64,000 bases of DNA from Phycisphaerales bacterium (GTDB lineage Bacteria; Planctomycetota; Phycisphaerae; UBA1845). The notes below the pieces were generated by a model. The model searched no databases and was not told the DNA's origin. It saw only the letters and a list, made by a program, of their open reading frames with translations. The DNA is taken from contig JABFSN010000049.1 in NCBI GenBank assembly GCA_013140575.1, positions 1 through 64,000 of the forward strand, read 5' to 3'. The position numbers and the translations under genes were made by a program. Positions 34,626-43,480 of this stretch are shown piece by piece (within the stretch, counting starts at the first letter, position 1; every line of letters begins with the position of its first letter).

Positions 34626-35822
34626 TCATTCGCAGTAGGCCTCGATCAGACGCAACGACGACGGACTGGGCAAAATGTACAGCGACCAGTCCAGCCAGCG
34701 CCCGTCCAGATTGAATTCCGTTTTGGCGAGAAACACGTCGTCGCCGGCCATGGCCTGCTCGACGAGCAGGGACTGGAACACCGCCTCGGGCAGGTCGATG
34801 ACCAGTTGCGGCGCGGCCGGTTCGGTGTAGATGTCCATGACTTTCGCCCAACTGTTGACGAAGGCGCTGCCGATGATGTTGCCCGTCTCCAACAGGGCGG
34901 ACCGGTGCATTTCGTCGAACCGGTTGCCCGGCGGCATCGGCGTCTGCGTCAACAGCTCGACCAGCTCGCGGGCCGTGCCCAGGCTCATCAGCATCAGCTC
35001 GTGCCCGTGCAGTTGATTGCCCAATTGTAAATGCAACGCGACGAACGGCTCGCCGGATTCGTTCCTGGGGCAGGCGTCGCGGAGCGGCACGCGTACAAAC
35101 CCCTCGGTGCTCAGGCGGACGCCGCGGTGCAGCCATTTGGACATGGCCCGCGACGCGTCGAACGAGCCGTTCACCGCGATGGTGTGCAGGGCGTGCCGCT
35201 GGATGCGGTCGCGGTGGCACTGCCCGCGCATGGTGTTCATGCTTTCGGCCGACGGCAGCAGAATCAGGCTCCAGTCGAGATGCCGGTCGTTGAACTCGAA
35301 CTCGGTGCGCGCCGCCAGGGCTTCGTCGCCGGTGGCGGCGTGGGCCACCAGCAGCGGCTGAATGACCGCGGCGGCCAGGTCGTGGGTGACGATCGGCGCC
35401 AGCGGCTTGACGTCCAGGTGCAACCAGCCCGCCAGGCTGTTGCAGAACGCGCTGGCCACGATGTTGCCGGTCTCCTGCAAGCAGGACCGTTCCAGCTCGC
35501 CGAACTGCGTGGACGTTCCGTCGGGCGCGCCGATCATGACGTCGACCAATGACAGCGCGACCTTCTCGGGAAACGTCAGCAGCACGTCGCCCAGCATGTC
35601 CCCGGCTAACGGCATGTGAATGGCCACCACGGCGTCGTCGGGATCGCCCGCGGAGGCGGCCAGCTCGCTGATCGGGACGCTTTCGAAGCCGTCGCAGGTC
35701 AGGCGCACCCCGTGCTTGAACCACTTGGACAACGCCCGCGAGGCGCGATGGGCGCTGTTGACCGCGACGGTGCGGAGCGCCTCGGGAAGTTCGTTTATCG
35801 TCGGCTGTTCGATGGTGGTCAT
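34626..35822 (-). CDS. Doubled CheC-type phosphatase, 398 aa
   Basis: Two homologous halves of about 195 residues. Each has the CheC/CheX/FliY active-site pattern SxxxExxN followed by 22 residues and Pro: SCLQETGN at 113-120 and SALLETGN at 308-315, both with the Pro at the correct distance. The halves also align elsewhere (ALSKWFKHGVRL with AMSKWLHRGVRL; DWSLILLPS with DWSLYILPS). Ordinary CheC is about 205 aa, so this is a tandem duplication. Role: CheY-P dephosphorylation and CheD binding. The ATG at 35822 is four bases after the cheA stop. Confidence 0.88.
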   Translation of the reverse strand: MTTIEQPTINELPEALRTVAVNSAHRASRALSKWFKHGVRLTCDGFESVPISELAASAGDPDDAVVAIHMPLAGDMLGDVLLTFPEKVALSLVDVMIGAPDGTSTQFGELERSCLQETGNIVASAFCNSLAGWLHLDVKPLAPIVTHDLAAAVIQPLLVAHAATGDEALAARTEFEFNDRHLDWSLILLPSAESMNTMRGQCHRDRIQRHALHTIAVNGSFDASRAMSKWLHRGVRLSTEGFVRVPLRDACPRNESGEPFVALHLQLGNQLHGHELMLMSLGTARELVELLTQTPMPPGNRFDEMHRSALLETGNIIGSAFVNSWAKVMDIYTEPAAPQLVIDLPEAVFQSLLVEQAMAGDDVFLAKTEFNLDGRWLDWSLYILPSPSSLRLIEAYCE

Positions 35823-35826
35823 GCCT

Positions 35827-38800
35827 TCATCCCATCGCCCCGACCAGCGCTTCGGCATCGCGCGGGACTTCCGCCGGCGGCGCGACATCGACCGGATCGG
35901 TGGTGGGCGCGACGTCGTCCGATTCCGCAATCACCGCGTCGATCGGCGCTTCGGCGTCTCCGATTCTCCGCGCGGCCCCGCGCTCGGCGAACATGCTCAT
36001 GGCCGCCGCGGTGTCCAGAATCAGCGACACCTTGCCGTCGCCCATGATCGACGCGCCGACGATGCCCGCCACGTTCCGGTAGTTTGCGGCGATGCTCTTG
36101 ATCACGATGTCTTCCTGACCGATGGTCTCGTCGACAACCAAAGCCAACAGTTCGTTCTGGATCGTTAGAATCACCAGCGTCAAATCGGTGTTTTGCCGGC
36201 TGACGGTGTGGAGTTCGGTTCCGTCCGATTGGAATATCTCTTCAAAAAAGGCGACGGGAATCACCCGGTTGCGCAATCGGACCACGCGGCGTTTCTGTAT
36301 CGACAGCAGGTTTTTACGCGGAACGGTGATGATTTCGGCCACGGTTTCCAGCGGCACGGCCCACACCGACGATCCCACGCGGGTCAGCAACGACGTCAGA
36401 ATCGCCAGGGTCAGCGGTAGCTTAATGGTTACCACCGTGCCCTTGCCGGGAGTCGAGTCGATCTCCACCGTGCCGTTCAGGGATTCGATCTTGGTGACCA
36501 CGATGTCCATGCCCATGCCCCGGCCCGACAGATCGGTCACCGTCTTGGCCGTCGAGAACCCGGGCTTGAACACCCATTGGATCAGTTCCTTGTGGGTCAT
36601 GGCCTCGACCTGCGCCGCCGTGGCCAGTTCGCGCTCGATGATCCGTTGTCGGACGGCGTCGACGTCGATGCCCCGACCGTCGTCGCGGACCTCGATGCAG
36701 ATGTAGCGCCCGCGGTGATAGGCGTCGAGGGTGACGCGGGCCATGCGGGGTTTGCCGGCGCGTTCGCGGTTGTCCGGCAGCTCGATGCCGTGATCGACGC
36801 TGTTGCGTACCATGTGGGTCAGCGGGTCGCCCAACTCATCGATCATGCGCTTGTCCAGTTCCGTGGACTCGCCGCGCAGGATCAAATCCACATCCTTGTG
36901 CGTGGACTTGGCGATGTCACGCACCACCCGGCGGAACCGCTGGAACAGCGGACCAATCGAGACCATCCGCGTGGCCATGATGCCCTTTTGCAAGCCATCC
37001 GACACGCGATTCATGTTGTGCAGGGCTTCGGCGTAGTCGTTCATCGCCCCACGGGCGTCGCGGACGCGGCCCAGCAATTCCCGCACCGAACCGAAATCGT
37101 GGGTCAGGTGTACCAGATGGTCGGACATCTCGCGGACCACGTGCGGATCGCTGCACGTCCCGGACACGCTGCGCACCAGACCACCCAGTTTGTCGACGCG
37201 CTCGGTCAGTTCCTCCACCAGCCCGCGCAAGTTGCCGCCGCGGAAAATCGGTTCGAACCGCGATTGAATCTGCACGAATCGGGCGCGGTTGATGACCAGC
37301 TCCCCGCCCAGATTCATCAATTGGTCCAGTCGCTCCAGATCGACCCGAATGGTCTCCCCGGGACGCGCTCCGCCTCCGGCACCGCCCGTGGTTTTGGAAA
37401 CCGCCGCGGCGGCGGCCGTCGAGGACGCGACCGCACCTGGCGCCTGTGCCGCGTTGGCCGCTCCGACCGACGCAACGGGCTTCGCCGGCGCGTTCGTCGG
37501 ACGCAGCGCGGGCGGCGCGGAGGATTCGGGTATCGCCGCGCCGGCGGCGTGTACCGCTACGGCGTTCGCCGCCGCGGCCGTCGGCATGGACGGCGCATCC
37601 GCGTTTTCATGGCCCATCGAAACCTCCACGCTCTTGACGGCGTACGCCTGGACGGCCGACTTGATCTCGTCCGCACTTTGCGACGTGCGTACGCGATAGA
37701 CGATCTGTTCGACGGTGGCCGATCCGTCCAACGCGTCCATCGCCGGTTCGGACCCCAGGACGTCGCCGAGCTCATTCAATCGGTTGTGGATCAGATAAGC
37801 CTGGATTTCGGACTCGATGAACCCGGGCGGGAAGGTGACCTTGACCGAAACGGCGGCCTGGTCGCCGGACGCGGCCACGACCTCGGCCGCGGGGGATTCG
37901 GACTGTGCCTCGGGTTGGCCCGCTTCCGGCGCCGTCCAGGCCGCGAACATTTCCCGCGTGCCCTGTTCGGTCACGGAATCATAATGCTGCTTGCGGACCA
38001 GATGGATGTCCGACCGCAGGCGATCGACGGCCGCGAAAAGGGCGTTGACCAGCCGCTCATCGAGCGTCAGCCTGCACGAGCGGAGTTGGTCGAGCACCGT
38101 CTCCATGTCGTGCGTCAGCCGGTACATTCCCTGAAGGCCGACCGCCCCCGTCGCCCCCTTGATGTTGTGGGCGGCGCGGAAGATTTCGTTCAGCAGGTTG
38201 ACGTCGTTCGGCGTCTCTTCCAGCTTGAGCAGGTGGCCGCTGAGCGCTTCCAGAGTTTCGAGCGTGGTATCGATGAACATCTGCGCCAAGGCCGGGTCGT
38301 CCATCACGGAATTGAAAGGCCGACTCCCCGCGGCAACCGCGGTCGTTTCCGCGACGCCCGACGCTTCCGCAACCGGCGTCGGCTCAAATGCGGCTGCCCC
38401 CGGCTCCGGGACCGCGACCGGCGCCGCGGCGGGGTCCGACGCCGGCGATTCCAGAATGCGATTCAACTGGGCGAGTGCGTCCTGTATGTCCACCGGCGAC
38501 GATTGGGGATCGTTAAGCTCGGCGATGAGCGCCCGCAGCGTGTCGATGACGCCGAACAGGGTCTGGATGCTGGCCGCGTCGAGCGATCGTTCGCCCATGC
38601 GAATCTGATCGAACAACGTTTCCATCACATGGGTCAGGTCGCGGACCTTGTCGAAACCCATGGTGGCCGCCAGACCCTTGAAACTGTGTGCGGCGCGGAA
38701 CATCTCGTTCATCCGCGCCTGATTGTCGGGTTTGCCGAAGTCGATGGGCCCGCCCGCGGCCTTGGTTTCGAACTCCAGGATGCCCTCGTCGAGCGCCGAC

Positions 38801-38868
38801 AGATACCCCGGAGCTTCGTCCATGAAGCCGGCCATCAGTTCGGGAGTGACTTCAATAAACCCGCTCAT
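35827..38868 (-). CDS. cheA: Chemotaxis histidine kinase CheA with two HPt domains, 1013 aa
   Basis: Two N-terminal HPt domains carry phospho-accepting His61 (AAHSFKG) and His234 (AAHNIKG). An Ala/Pro-rich linker follows, then the dimerisation helices, the ATPase (MVRNSVDHGIELPDN N-box, DDGRGID G1, GRGMGMDIV G2) and a CheW-like C-terminal domain. An extra Ala/Asp-rich tail of about 60 residues ends the protein. Typical CheA is about 650-700 aa; the second HPt and long linkers explain the size. ATGA overlap with cheR upstream; cheC-type gene 4 bases downstream. Confidence 0.93.
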   Translation of the reverse strand: MSGFIEVTPELMAGFMDEAPGYLSALDEGILEFETKAAGGPIDFGKPDNQARMNEMFRAAHSFKGLAATMGFDKVRDLTHVMETLFDQIRMGERSLDAASIQTLFGVIDTLRALIAELNDPQSSPVDIQDALAQLNRILESPASDPAAAPVAVPEPGAAAFEPTPVAEASGVAETTAVAAGSRPFNSVMDDPALAQMFIDTTLETLEALSGHLLKLEETPNDVNLLNEIFRAAHNIKGATGAVGLQGMYRLTHDMETVLDQLRSCRLTLDERLVNALFAAVDRLRSDIHLVRKQHYDSVTEQGTREMFAAWTAPEAGQPEAQSESPAAEVVAASGDQAAVSVKVTFPPGFIESEIQAYLIHNRLNELGDVLGSEPAMDALDGSATVEQIVYRVRTSQSADEIKSAVQAYAVKSVEVSMGHENADAPSMPTAAAANAVAVHAAGAAIPESSAPPALRPTNAPAKPVASVGAANAAQAPGAVASSTAAAAAVSKTTGGAGGGARPGETIRVDLERLDQLMNLGGELVINRARFVQIQSRFEPIFRGGNLRGLVEELTERVDKLGGLVRSVSGTCSDPHVVREMSDHLVHLTHDFGSVRELLGRVRDARGAMNDYAEALHNMNRVSDGLQKGIMATRMVSIGPLFQRFRRVVRDIAKSTHKDVDLILRGESTELDKRMIDELGDPLTHMVRNSVDHGIELPDNRERAGKPRMARVTLDAYHRGRYICIEVRDDGRGIDVDAVRQRIIERELATAAQVEAMTHKELIQWVFKPGFSTAKTVTDLSGRGMGMDIVVTKIESLNGTVEIDSTPGKGTVVTIKLPLTLAILTSLLTRVGSSVWAVPLETVAEIITVPRKNLLSIQKRRVVRLRNRVIPVAFFEEIFQSDGTELHTVSRQNTDLTLVILTIQNELLALVVDETIGQEDIVIKSIAANYRNVAGIVGASIMGDGKVSLILDTAAAMSMFAERGAARRIGDAEAPIDAVIAESDDVAPTTDPVDVAPPAEVPRDAEALVGAMG

Positions 38869-39743
38869 GCGTTTGCCGTTTCCAGTTCTTTCAAGAGCCT
38901 CACGTTGGGCGCCGCCTTCTGATACAGCCCGGGCCGTTGATAGGTCAGTGTCATGGCCGCGGATAACTCGGCCGACGTGCGTATGGGGTCGACGTCGCCG
39001 ACGATGAGCAAGCCGCCGGGGGCGAGCGCCTCGCTGACCACGTCCATGACCTTCAATTTCATGGGGTTGTCGAAGTACATCAGCACATTGCGCAGGAAAA
39101 CCAGGTCAAATCGGGCATTGGGGAACTTGTCGCGCAGATTGTGGAAACGAAACTCCACCAAACCGCGGATCTCGTCGGCCAACTGAAACATGCCGTCGAC
39201 GTCGCTAAACCACCTCTTGCGGCACCCCGCGTCCATACGCGCGACCGCATACTCGTTGTAGCGCCCCTCCGAAGCCTGGGCCAGCACGTTTTGGTCGATG
39301 TCCGTGCCCACGAGCTTGACGTTCCACGTCTTGAAATCGGTCAGCCGCTCACGGAGCACGATCGCCGCCGTGTAAGCCTCGGCCCCGGTGCTGGCGGCCG
39401 CGCTCCAGATGCGAATGGACTTCGCCGCGGCGCGCTTGGTTTGAACCCAATACGGAATCAACTGATCGGACAAAAGGCTCCACACGCGCTCGTTGCGGAA
39501 GAAGTACGTTTCGTTGGTGGTCACCGCGGCCAGAAAGTGCGGCAGTTCCTCGTGACCCGTCTTCGCGTCCGACACCTGCCGGAAGTAAGCCTCGTACGAG
39601 TCCAGCTTGAGCGACCGCATTCGCTTGCGGAGACGGTTGCTCAGCAGATCCCGCTTTTGCTCCGGCAAATAGATTCCGGTCTTGTCATACACAAGCTTCG
39701 CGAAGCGGGCGAATTCGTCGGGTGTCAGCTTGACCAGTTCCAC
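38865..39743 (-). CDS. cheR: Chemoreceptor methyltransferase CheR, 292 aa
   Basis: S-adenosylmethionine-dependent glutamate methyltransferase. N-terminal helical domain (FAKLVYDKTGIYLPEQKRDL), then TTNETYFFRN, and the SAM-binding domain with IWSAAASTGAEAYTAAIVL, VGTDIDQNVL and LVFLRNVLMYF. No C-terminal NWETF-binding addition is obvious, in keeping with a receptor that lacks that pentapeptide. GTG start at 39743; its stop overlaps the cheA ATG. The upstream gap to the receptor gene is full of hairpin repeats. Confidence 0.93.
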   Translation of the reverse strand: MELVKLTPDEFARFAKLVYDKTGIYLPEQKRDLLSNRLRKRMRSLKLDSYEAYFRQVSDAKTGHEELPHFLAAVTTNETYFFRNERVWSLLSDQLIPYWVQTKRAAAKSIRIWSAAASTGAEAYTAAIVLRERLTDFKTWNVKLVGTDIDQNVLAQASEGRYNEYAVARMDAGCRKRWFSDVDGMFQLADEIRGLVEFRFHNLRDKFPNARFDLVFLRNVLMYFDNPMKLKVMDVVSEALAPGGLLIVGDVDPIRTSAELSAAMTLTYQRPGLYQKAAPNVRLLKELETANA

Positions 39744-39800
39744 GCGTCATCGGCCTTCCAGCGTTCTGCGCCATCTGTGTCTGGCAGGCGCCGCTCGTTT

Positions 39801-39979
39801 CAGAGCACCGGGCGCAAGCCCGGCAATTCGAAGACGGAGGCCACATTGCGTCTTCGGCATCCGCGGGCTTGCGCCCGCGGCTCTGATTCGGCGTTCCCCA
39901 TGCCACCACACACGACGCCGTGACCCGCCCAAACTCCACCCGACTACTACGCCACCGACCGCGGGCTTTACGCCCGCGG
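39801..39979. repeat. Hairpin repeats between the receptor gene and cheR
   Basis: An inverted pair, CCGGGC-GCAA-GCCCGG (39808-39823) and CCGCGGGC-TTGC-GCCCGCGG (39861-39880), is flanked by CAGAGC (39801-39806) and GCTCTG. A third hairpin CCGCGGGC-TTTAC-GCCCGCGG follows at 39959-39979. These fill most of the 265-base gap after the receptor stop. They may end or protect the receptor mRNA. Confidence 0.8.
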
Positions 39980-40008
39980 CTCGGCGGCGCTAGACACACA
40001 CCCCATCG

Positions 40009-42168
40009 TCACACGCCCGCGGCACTGATCTTGAACGTGCCCACCAACTCCTTGAGCTGCTGCGACTGTCCGGACAGTTCCTCGGCCGAACCGGCCATCT
40101 CTTCCGCCGCCGACGCGTTGTTCTCGGTAATCGACGCGACGTTCTGAATGGCCGTATTGACCTCGTTCGCCGTATTGGCCTGCTCGTCCGTCGCCGACGC
40201 GATGTCCGAGATGCCCTTGGCCGTCTGCTCGACGCCTTCGATGATCTGCTTGAGGGCCACGCCCGTCTGCTCGCTCAGCGTCGCCCCTTCCTTCACCCGC
40301 ACGGTCGATTCCTTGATCAGCGACGCGATCTCCTTGGCCGCCTCGCTGGACCGTTCCGCCAGCTTGCGAACCTCGTCGGCCACCACCGCGAATCCGAGTC
40401 CGTGTTCGCCGGCGCGGGCGGCCTCGATCGCCGCGTTCAACGCCAGCAGGTTGGTCTGCGACGCGATCTCCGAAATCACCCCGATGATCTCGCCGATCTG
40501 TTCCGACGACTTGTCGATCAGCTTCATGGCCTCGACGTTCTTTTCCACCGCCCGACCGCCCTGTTCCGCCCGCTGACTGGTTTCGCGGGCCTTGGTGTCG
40601 GCGGCCTTGGCGTTCTCGGCCACCGTGCCGATCATGGTGTTCAGCGACTGAATCGACGCGGTCATCTCCTCGACATTGGCCGACTGCGTCTGCGCCCCGT
40701 CGGACAACGCGGTCGATCCTTCGGACACCACGCGGGCGCCCTCGGTGAACTGGTCGGCGGTCTCCTTGATCTGCACCAGCACGTCACGCAGCGAACCGAC
40801 CATGCGCGACAGCCCCTCGCCGAGCTGACCGATCGCGTCCTGACCGCTGATGGTCACTTCCGTGGTCAGATCGCCCTTCGCGGCGGCCTGCACATTGACC
40901 AGCAGACTGTCCACCTTCTTCCGCAATTCGTCGGCGGCGCGCTGGGCCTCTTCCTGGAGTTGACGGGTCCTTTCCTCCATGGCCAGCTTCTCGGTGATGT
41001 TTTCCCACGTCACCATCGGCCCGATGTATTCGCCCTTGTCGTCGTAGATTCCGCTCACCAGCAGATCGAGCGAGTTTTCACCAAGTTTGATGGTCGCGCG
41101 ATGCGGGAGACGACTGGGGTCCTTCAGAATGCCGCGCTGATGGGCCGGGTTCTTGTGGAACACGTCCACGTTGCTCCCCACCACCTTGTTCAGCGGCACG
41201 GGCAACAAATGGGCCAGCGGCGTCAGGGCCTTCACCGTCGCCGGGTTGACGTAGGTGATGTTCAGGTCCTTGTCGGCCAGGATGATGTTGATGGGTGCGT
41301 TGGTGATCATGGCTTCCTTCTTGGCCGCGTCACCTCGCGCCTGGACCATCGCCGTGATGTCGGTGGCGTACTTCACGACCTTGAAAAACTTGCCCTTGAT
41401 GTCGGCGATGGGGTTGTAGGAAGCCTGAATCCAGACCGTTTTCCCGCTCTTGTGGATGCGATTGAACTCGCCGATCTGGTTCTCGCCGCGATTGAGTTTC
41501 GCCCAGAATTCACGGTAGTCCGGGCTGTTGCGATACGTTTCCGTGCAGAACGTGCTGTGGTGCTTGCCGCGAATCTCGTCCAGCGTGTAACCCAGTGCGC
41601 CCAGGAAATTGGCGTTGGCGGTGATGACCGTACCGTCGAGATTGAACTCAATGACCGCCTGCGATTTGCTGATCGCGGCGTCACGATTCGCAAAATCGGC
41701 GTTCTTCTCCTCCAGTGCGAGGCGCTGCGTGGCGTCCTCCCAATTGACCACCTGGCCGATGTAGGCCCCCGAGTCGTCGAATATGCCGTTCACTTCCAGC
41801 GCCAGCGTGAGCGGCCCGAGCTTGATGTCCGTCTTGATCGGCAGGCTCTTGGGATTGGACAGAATCTTGCGGATTTCCTTGACCCGGTCGCCGTGGAACC
41901 GGTCGATCGATCCGCCGACCAGCTCGTCCACGGTCAGGCCCAGCTCGCTCTTGACGATGTCCTCCACCGCACGGAGCGTCTCCTCGGAGCGCTGGTTCAT
42001 GTACACCAGCTCCAGGTCCGCGTTGCTGATCAGCACGTTGGTGCCGAGGTTGTCCACCACGGCCTGCAGGCGCTGGAACGCGCTCGCTTTCTCATCGTCC
42101 TTGCCCATGAACAGCTCGAACCGGTCCGTCTCGTTACCCTTCGATTTTTTTTGCACGTTCGTCGCCAT
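40009..42168 (-). CDS. Soluble methyl-accepting chemoreceptor with three PAS domains, 719 aa
   Basis: There is no signal peptide or membrane segment, so the receptor is cytoplasmic. PAS domains lie at about 30-150, 160-280 and 290-400: the first and third share the ...FH...P.R..I....L.L.V.GI.DD.G.YIG..V.WE pattern, and the middle one has [21 protein letters not shown]-like segment (about 410-465) leads to the signalling hairpin, whose tip [20 protein letters not shown] lies at about 566. There is no C-terminal NWETF-like pentapeptide. PAS content suggests redox, haem or flavin sensing; bound cofactor cannot be read. GAGG precedes the ATG. Confidence 0.92.
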   Translation of the reverse strand: MATNVQKKSKGNETDRFELFMGKDDEKASAFQRLQAVVDNLGTNVLISNADLELVYMNQRSEETLRAVEDIVKSELGLTVDELVGGSIDRFHGDRVKEIRKILSNPKSLPIKTDIKLGPLTLALEVNGIFDDSGAYIGQVVNWEDATQRLALEEKNADFANRDAAISKSQAVIEFNLDGTVITANANFLGALGYTLDEIRGKHHSTFCTETYRNSPDYREFWAKLNRGENQIGEFNRIHKSGKTVWIQASYNPIADIKGKFFKVVKYATDITAMVQARGDAAKKEAMITNAPINIILADKDLNITYVNPATVKALTPLAHLLPVPLNKVVGSNVDVFHKNPAHQRGILKDPSRLPHRATIKLGENSLDLLVSGIYDDKGEYIGPMVTWENITEKLAMEERTRQLQEEAQRAADELRKKVDSLLVNVQAAAKGDLTTEVTISGQDAIGQLGEGLSRMVGSLRDVLVQIKETADQFTEGARVVSEGSTALSDGAQTQSANVEEMTASIQSLNTMIGTVAENAKAADTKARETSQRAEQGGRAVEKNVEAMKLIDKSSEQIGEIIGVISEIASQTNLLALNAAIEAARAGEHGLGFAVVADEVRKLAERSSEAAKEIASLIKESTVRVKEGATLSEQTGVALKQIIEGVEQTAKGISDIASATDEQANTANEVNTAIQNVASITENNASAAEEMAGSAEELSGQSQQLKELVGTFKISAAGV

Positions 42169-42250
42169 GACTTGTCCTCGTGAAAACGGTCGTCCCGTGT
42201 GACGCCTGTCCGATGTTCAACCCCTTATCGCGACTCGCCGCCGCGACTAA

Positions 42251-42310
42251 TCAGAACCCGCCATGCGAGTGGCGGGCCGTCGGGCCCCGGACTTGCGTCC
42301 GGGGTTCTGA
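42251..42310. repeat. Compact REPIN-like hairpin pair, 60 bp
   Basis: TCAGAAC (42251) and GTTCTGA (to 42310) bound two hairpins: CCCGCCA/TGGCGGG (42257-42276) and CCCCGGAC-TTGC-GTCCGGGG (42285-42304). The same two stems occur in reverse order at 60622-60729. It lies between cheW and the receptor gene inside the chemosensory operon. Confidence 0.85.
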
Positions 42311-42378
42311 AGTTCCGCGTGTCGTTATTCACACCCATCCCGATCCTCGATCCGCGCTCAGCGGCGGCTCAATTACGT

Positions 42379-42921
42379 TCAGCTCTGATTGCCGCCCGCG
42401 CTCGCGGCACGCTCCTGTTCCTCGGCCGTCAGGATCTGCTCGATGTTGAGCAGGATCAGCAGCTTGTCGTCGAACTTGACCAGCCCGCGGATGTAGGCGT
42501 GGTCGATGCCCGCGATCGACGACGGCGGCGGCTCGATCTGCTCGGCGTTGATCCGCAGCACCTCGTTAACCGCGTCCACCACCATCCCGATGGTCTTGTT
42601 CTTGACGTTCACCACGATGATGCGGGTGTGCTCGGTGTTGTCCCGCACCGGCAGATCGAACCGCTTGCGCAGGTCCACGATGGGAATCACGTGCCCCCGC
42701 AGATTGATCAACCCGCAGATGAAGTCCGGCACCTCCGGTATCTTGGTGATTTCCCCCAGCAGGATGATCTCCTGCACGCGCATGATGTCCACGCCGTATT
42801 CCTCGTCCGCCAGCCGGAAGCCCACGATCTGGTTGATCGCCCTCCCGTCGGCCGGCGACGAAGACTCCGGCGCCGCTTTCGCCGTCTTCTGCGGCGCTTC
42901 GACTTCCGCCATCGTCGTCAT
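42379..42921 (-). CDS. cheW: CheW coupling protein, 180 aa
   Basis: A CheW SH3-like double domain after a 30-residue Ala/Pro-rich leader: QIVGFRLADEEYGVDIMRVQ, IPEVPDFICGLINLRGHVIP and DLRKRF, the usual receptor- and CheA-docking core. Links the soluble receptor to CheA. It is the first gene of the minus-strand cluster and is divergent from the HDOD gene. ATG at 42921 is preferred over upstream in-frame codons. Confidence 0.92.
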   Translation of the reverse strand: MTTMAEVEAPQKTAKAAPESSSPADGRAINQIVGFRLADEEYGVDIMRVQEIILLGEITKIPEVPDFICGLINLRGHVIPIVDLRKRFDLPVRDNTEHTRIIVVNVKNKTIGMVVDAVNEVLRINAEQIEPPPSSIAGIDHAYIRGLVKFDDKLLILLNIEQILTAEEQERAASAGGNQS

Positions 42922-43229
42922 GGTTTGGTCCCTGATACCGCGTTGACCGTGAACGCGCGGGGCCGAACGCGGCGCGCGCGTCACTTCTGTATGAAATCCG
43001 TGCCTCCCGGCCCGGACGTGATGGGCCGGTCCCCGACCTGAATCGCGGCCCGACCGGCGCCGCACGATTACAGGAGAAATTTTCGGCTAACTTCCGCTCG
43101 CCCTTAACATAATCACATCCGTGAAGAGACCGCCCCGCTCGACGCGGATTATGGGAACCGTTTTCACCGCCTCACCGTGGACGGGCGACTCCATTCGCCT
43201 CTGTGAATCGCCGATGCTCAATCGTGACT

Positions 43230-43354
43230 ATCGTACGACGTCCAACGTCAGAGCGATCGTACGACACCCAACGTCAGAGCCGCGGGCGCAAGCCCGCGGA
43301 GGGCGGGAGTTGAGGGCATCCCTCGCCACGCCATCACCGGGCTTGCGCCCCGTG
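43230..43354. repeat. Tandem 26-mer and hairpin pair upstream of the HDOD gene
   Basis: Two adjacent imperfect 26-base copies (43230-43255 and 43256-43281) both contain ATCGTACGAC and CCAACGTCAGAGC. They run into an inverted hairpin pair: CCGCGGGC-GCAA-GCCCGCGG (43280-43299) and CACCGGGC-TTGC-GCCCCGTG (43335-43354, one mismatch). The 559-base divergent gap 42922-43480 contains no supported gene. Confidence 0.75.
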
Positions 43355-43480
43355 CTCGGAAATGACGGGAACACGCTCATCGCGTGCTAATGGTCAATCG
43401 ACAATGCCGCGTGTTGACGGCAGTTACCGACGCACCGCACTTGATGGGTTGAAACCGGACCGCGTGACGGAGACTCTTCC

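Noticed and set aside
36577-38922. A 781-codon open frame opposite cheA
   Set aside because: It is the antisense shadow of a high-GC gene; its composition (Arg, His, Gln and Gly rich) and lack of motifs or ribosome site contrast with the clear CheA motifs on the other strand.
40402-42183. A 593-codon plus-strand frame opposite the chemoreceptor
   Set aside because: Antisense shadow of the receptor gene, without recognisable domains.
39801-43354. Possible CRISPR array from repeated palindromes
   Set aside because: Repeats are hairpin pairs with irregular spacing and different stems, no regular 30-40 base spacers and no cas genes.
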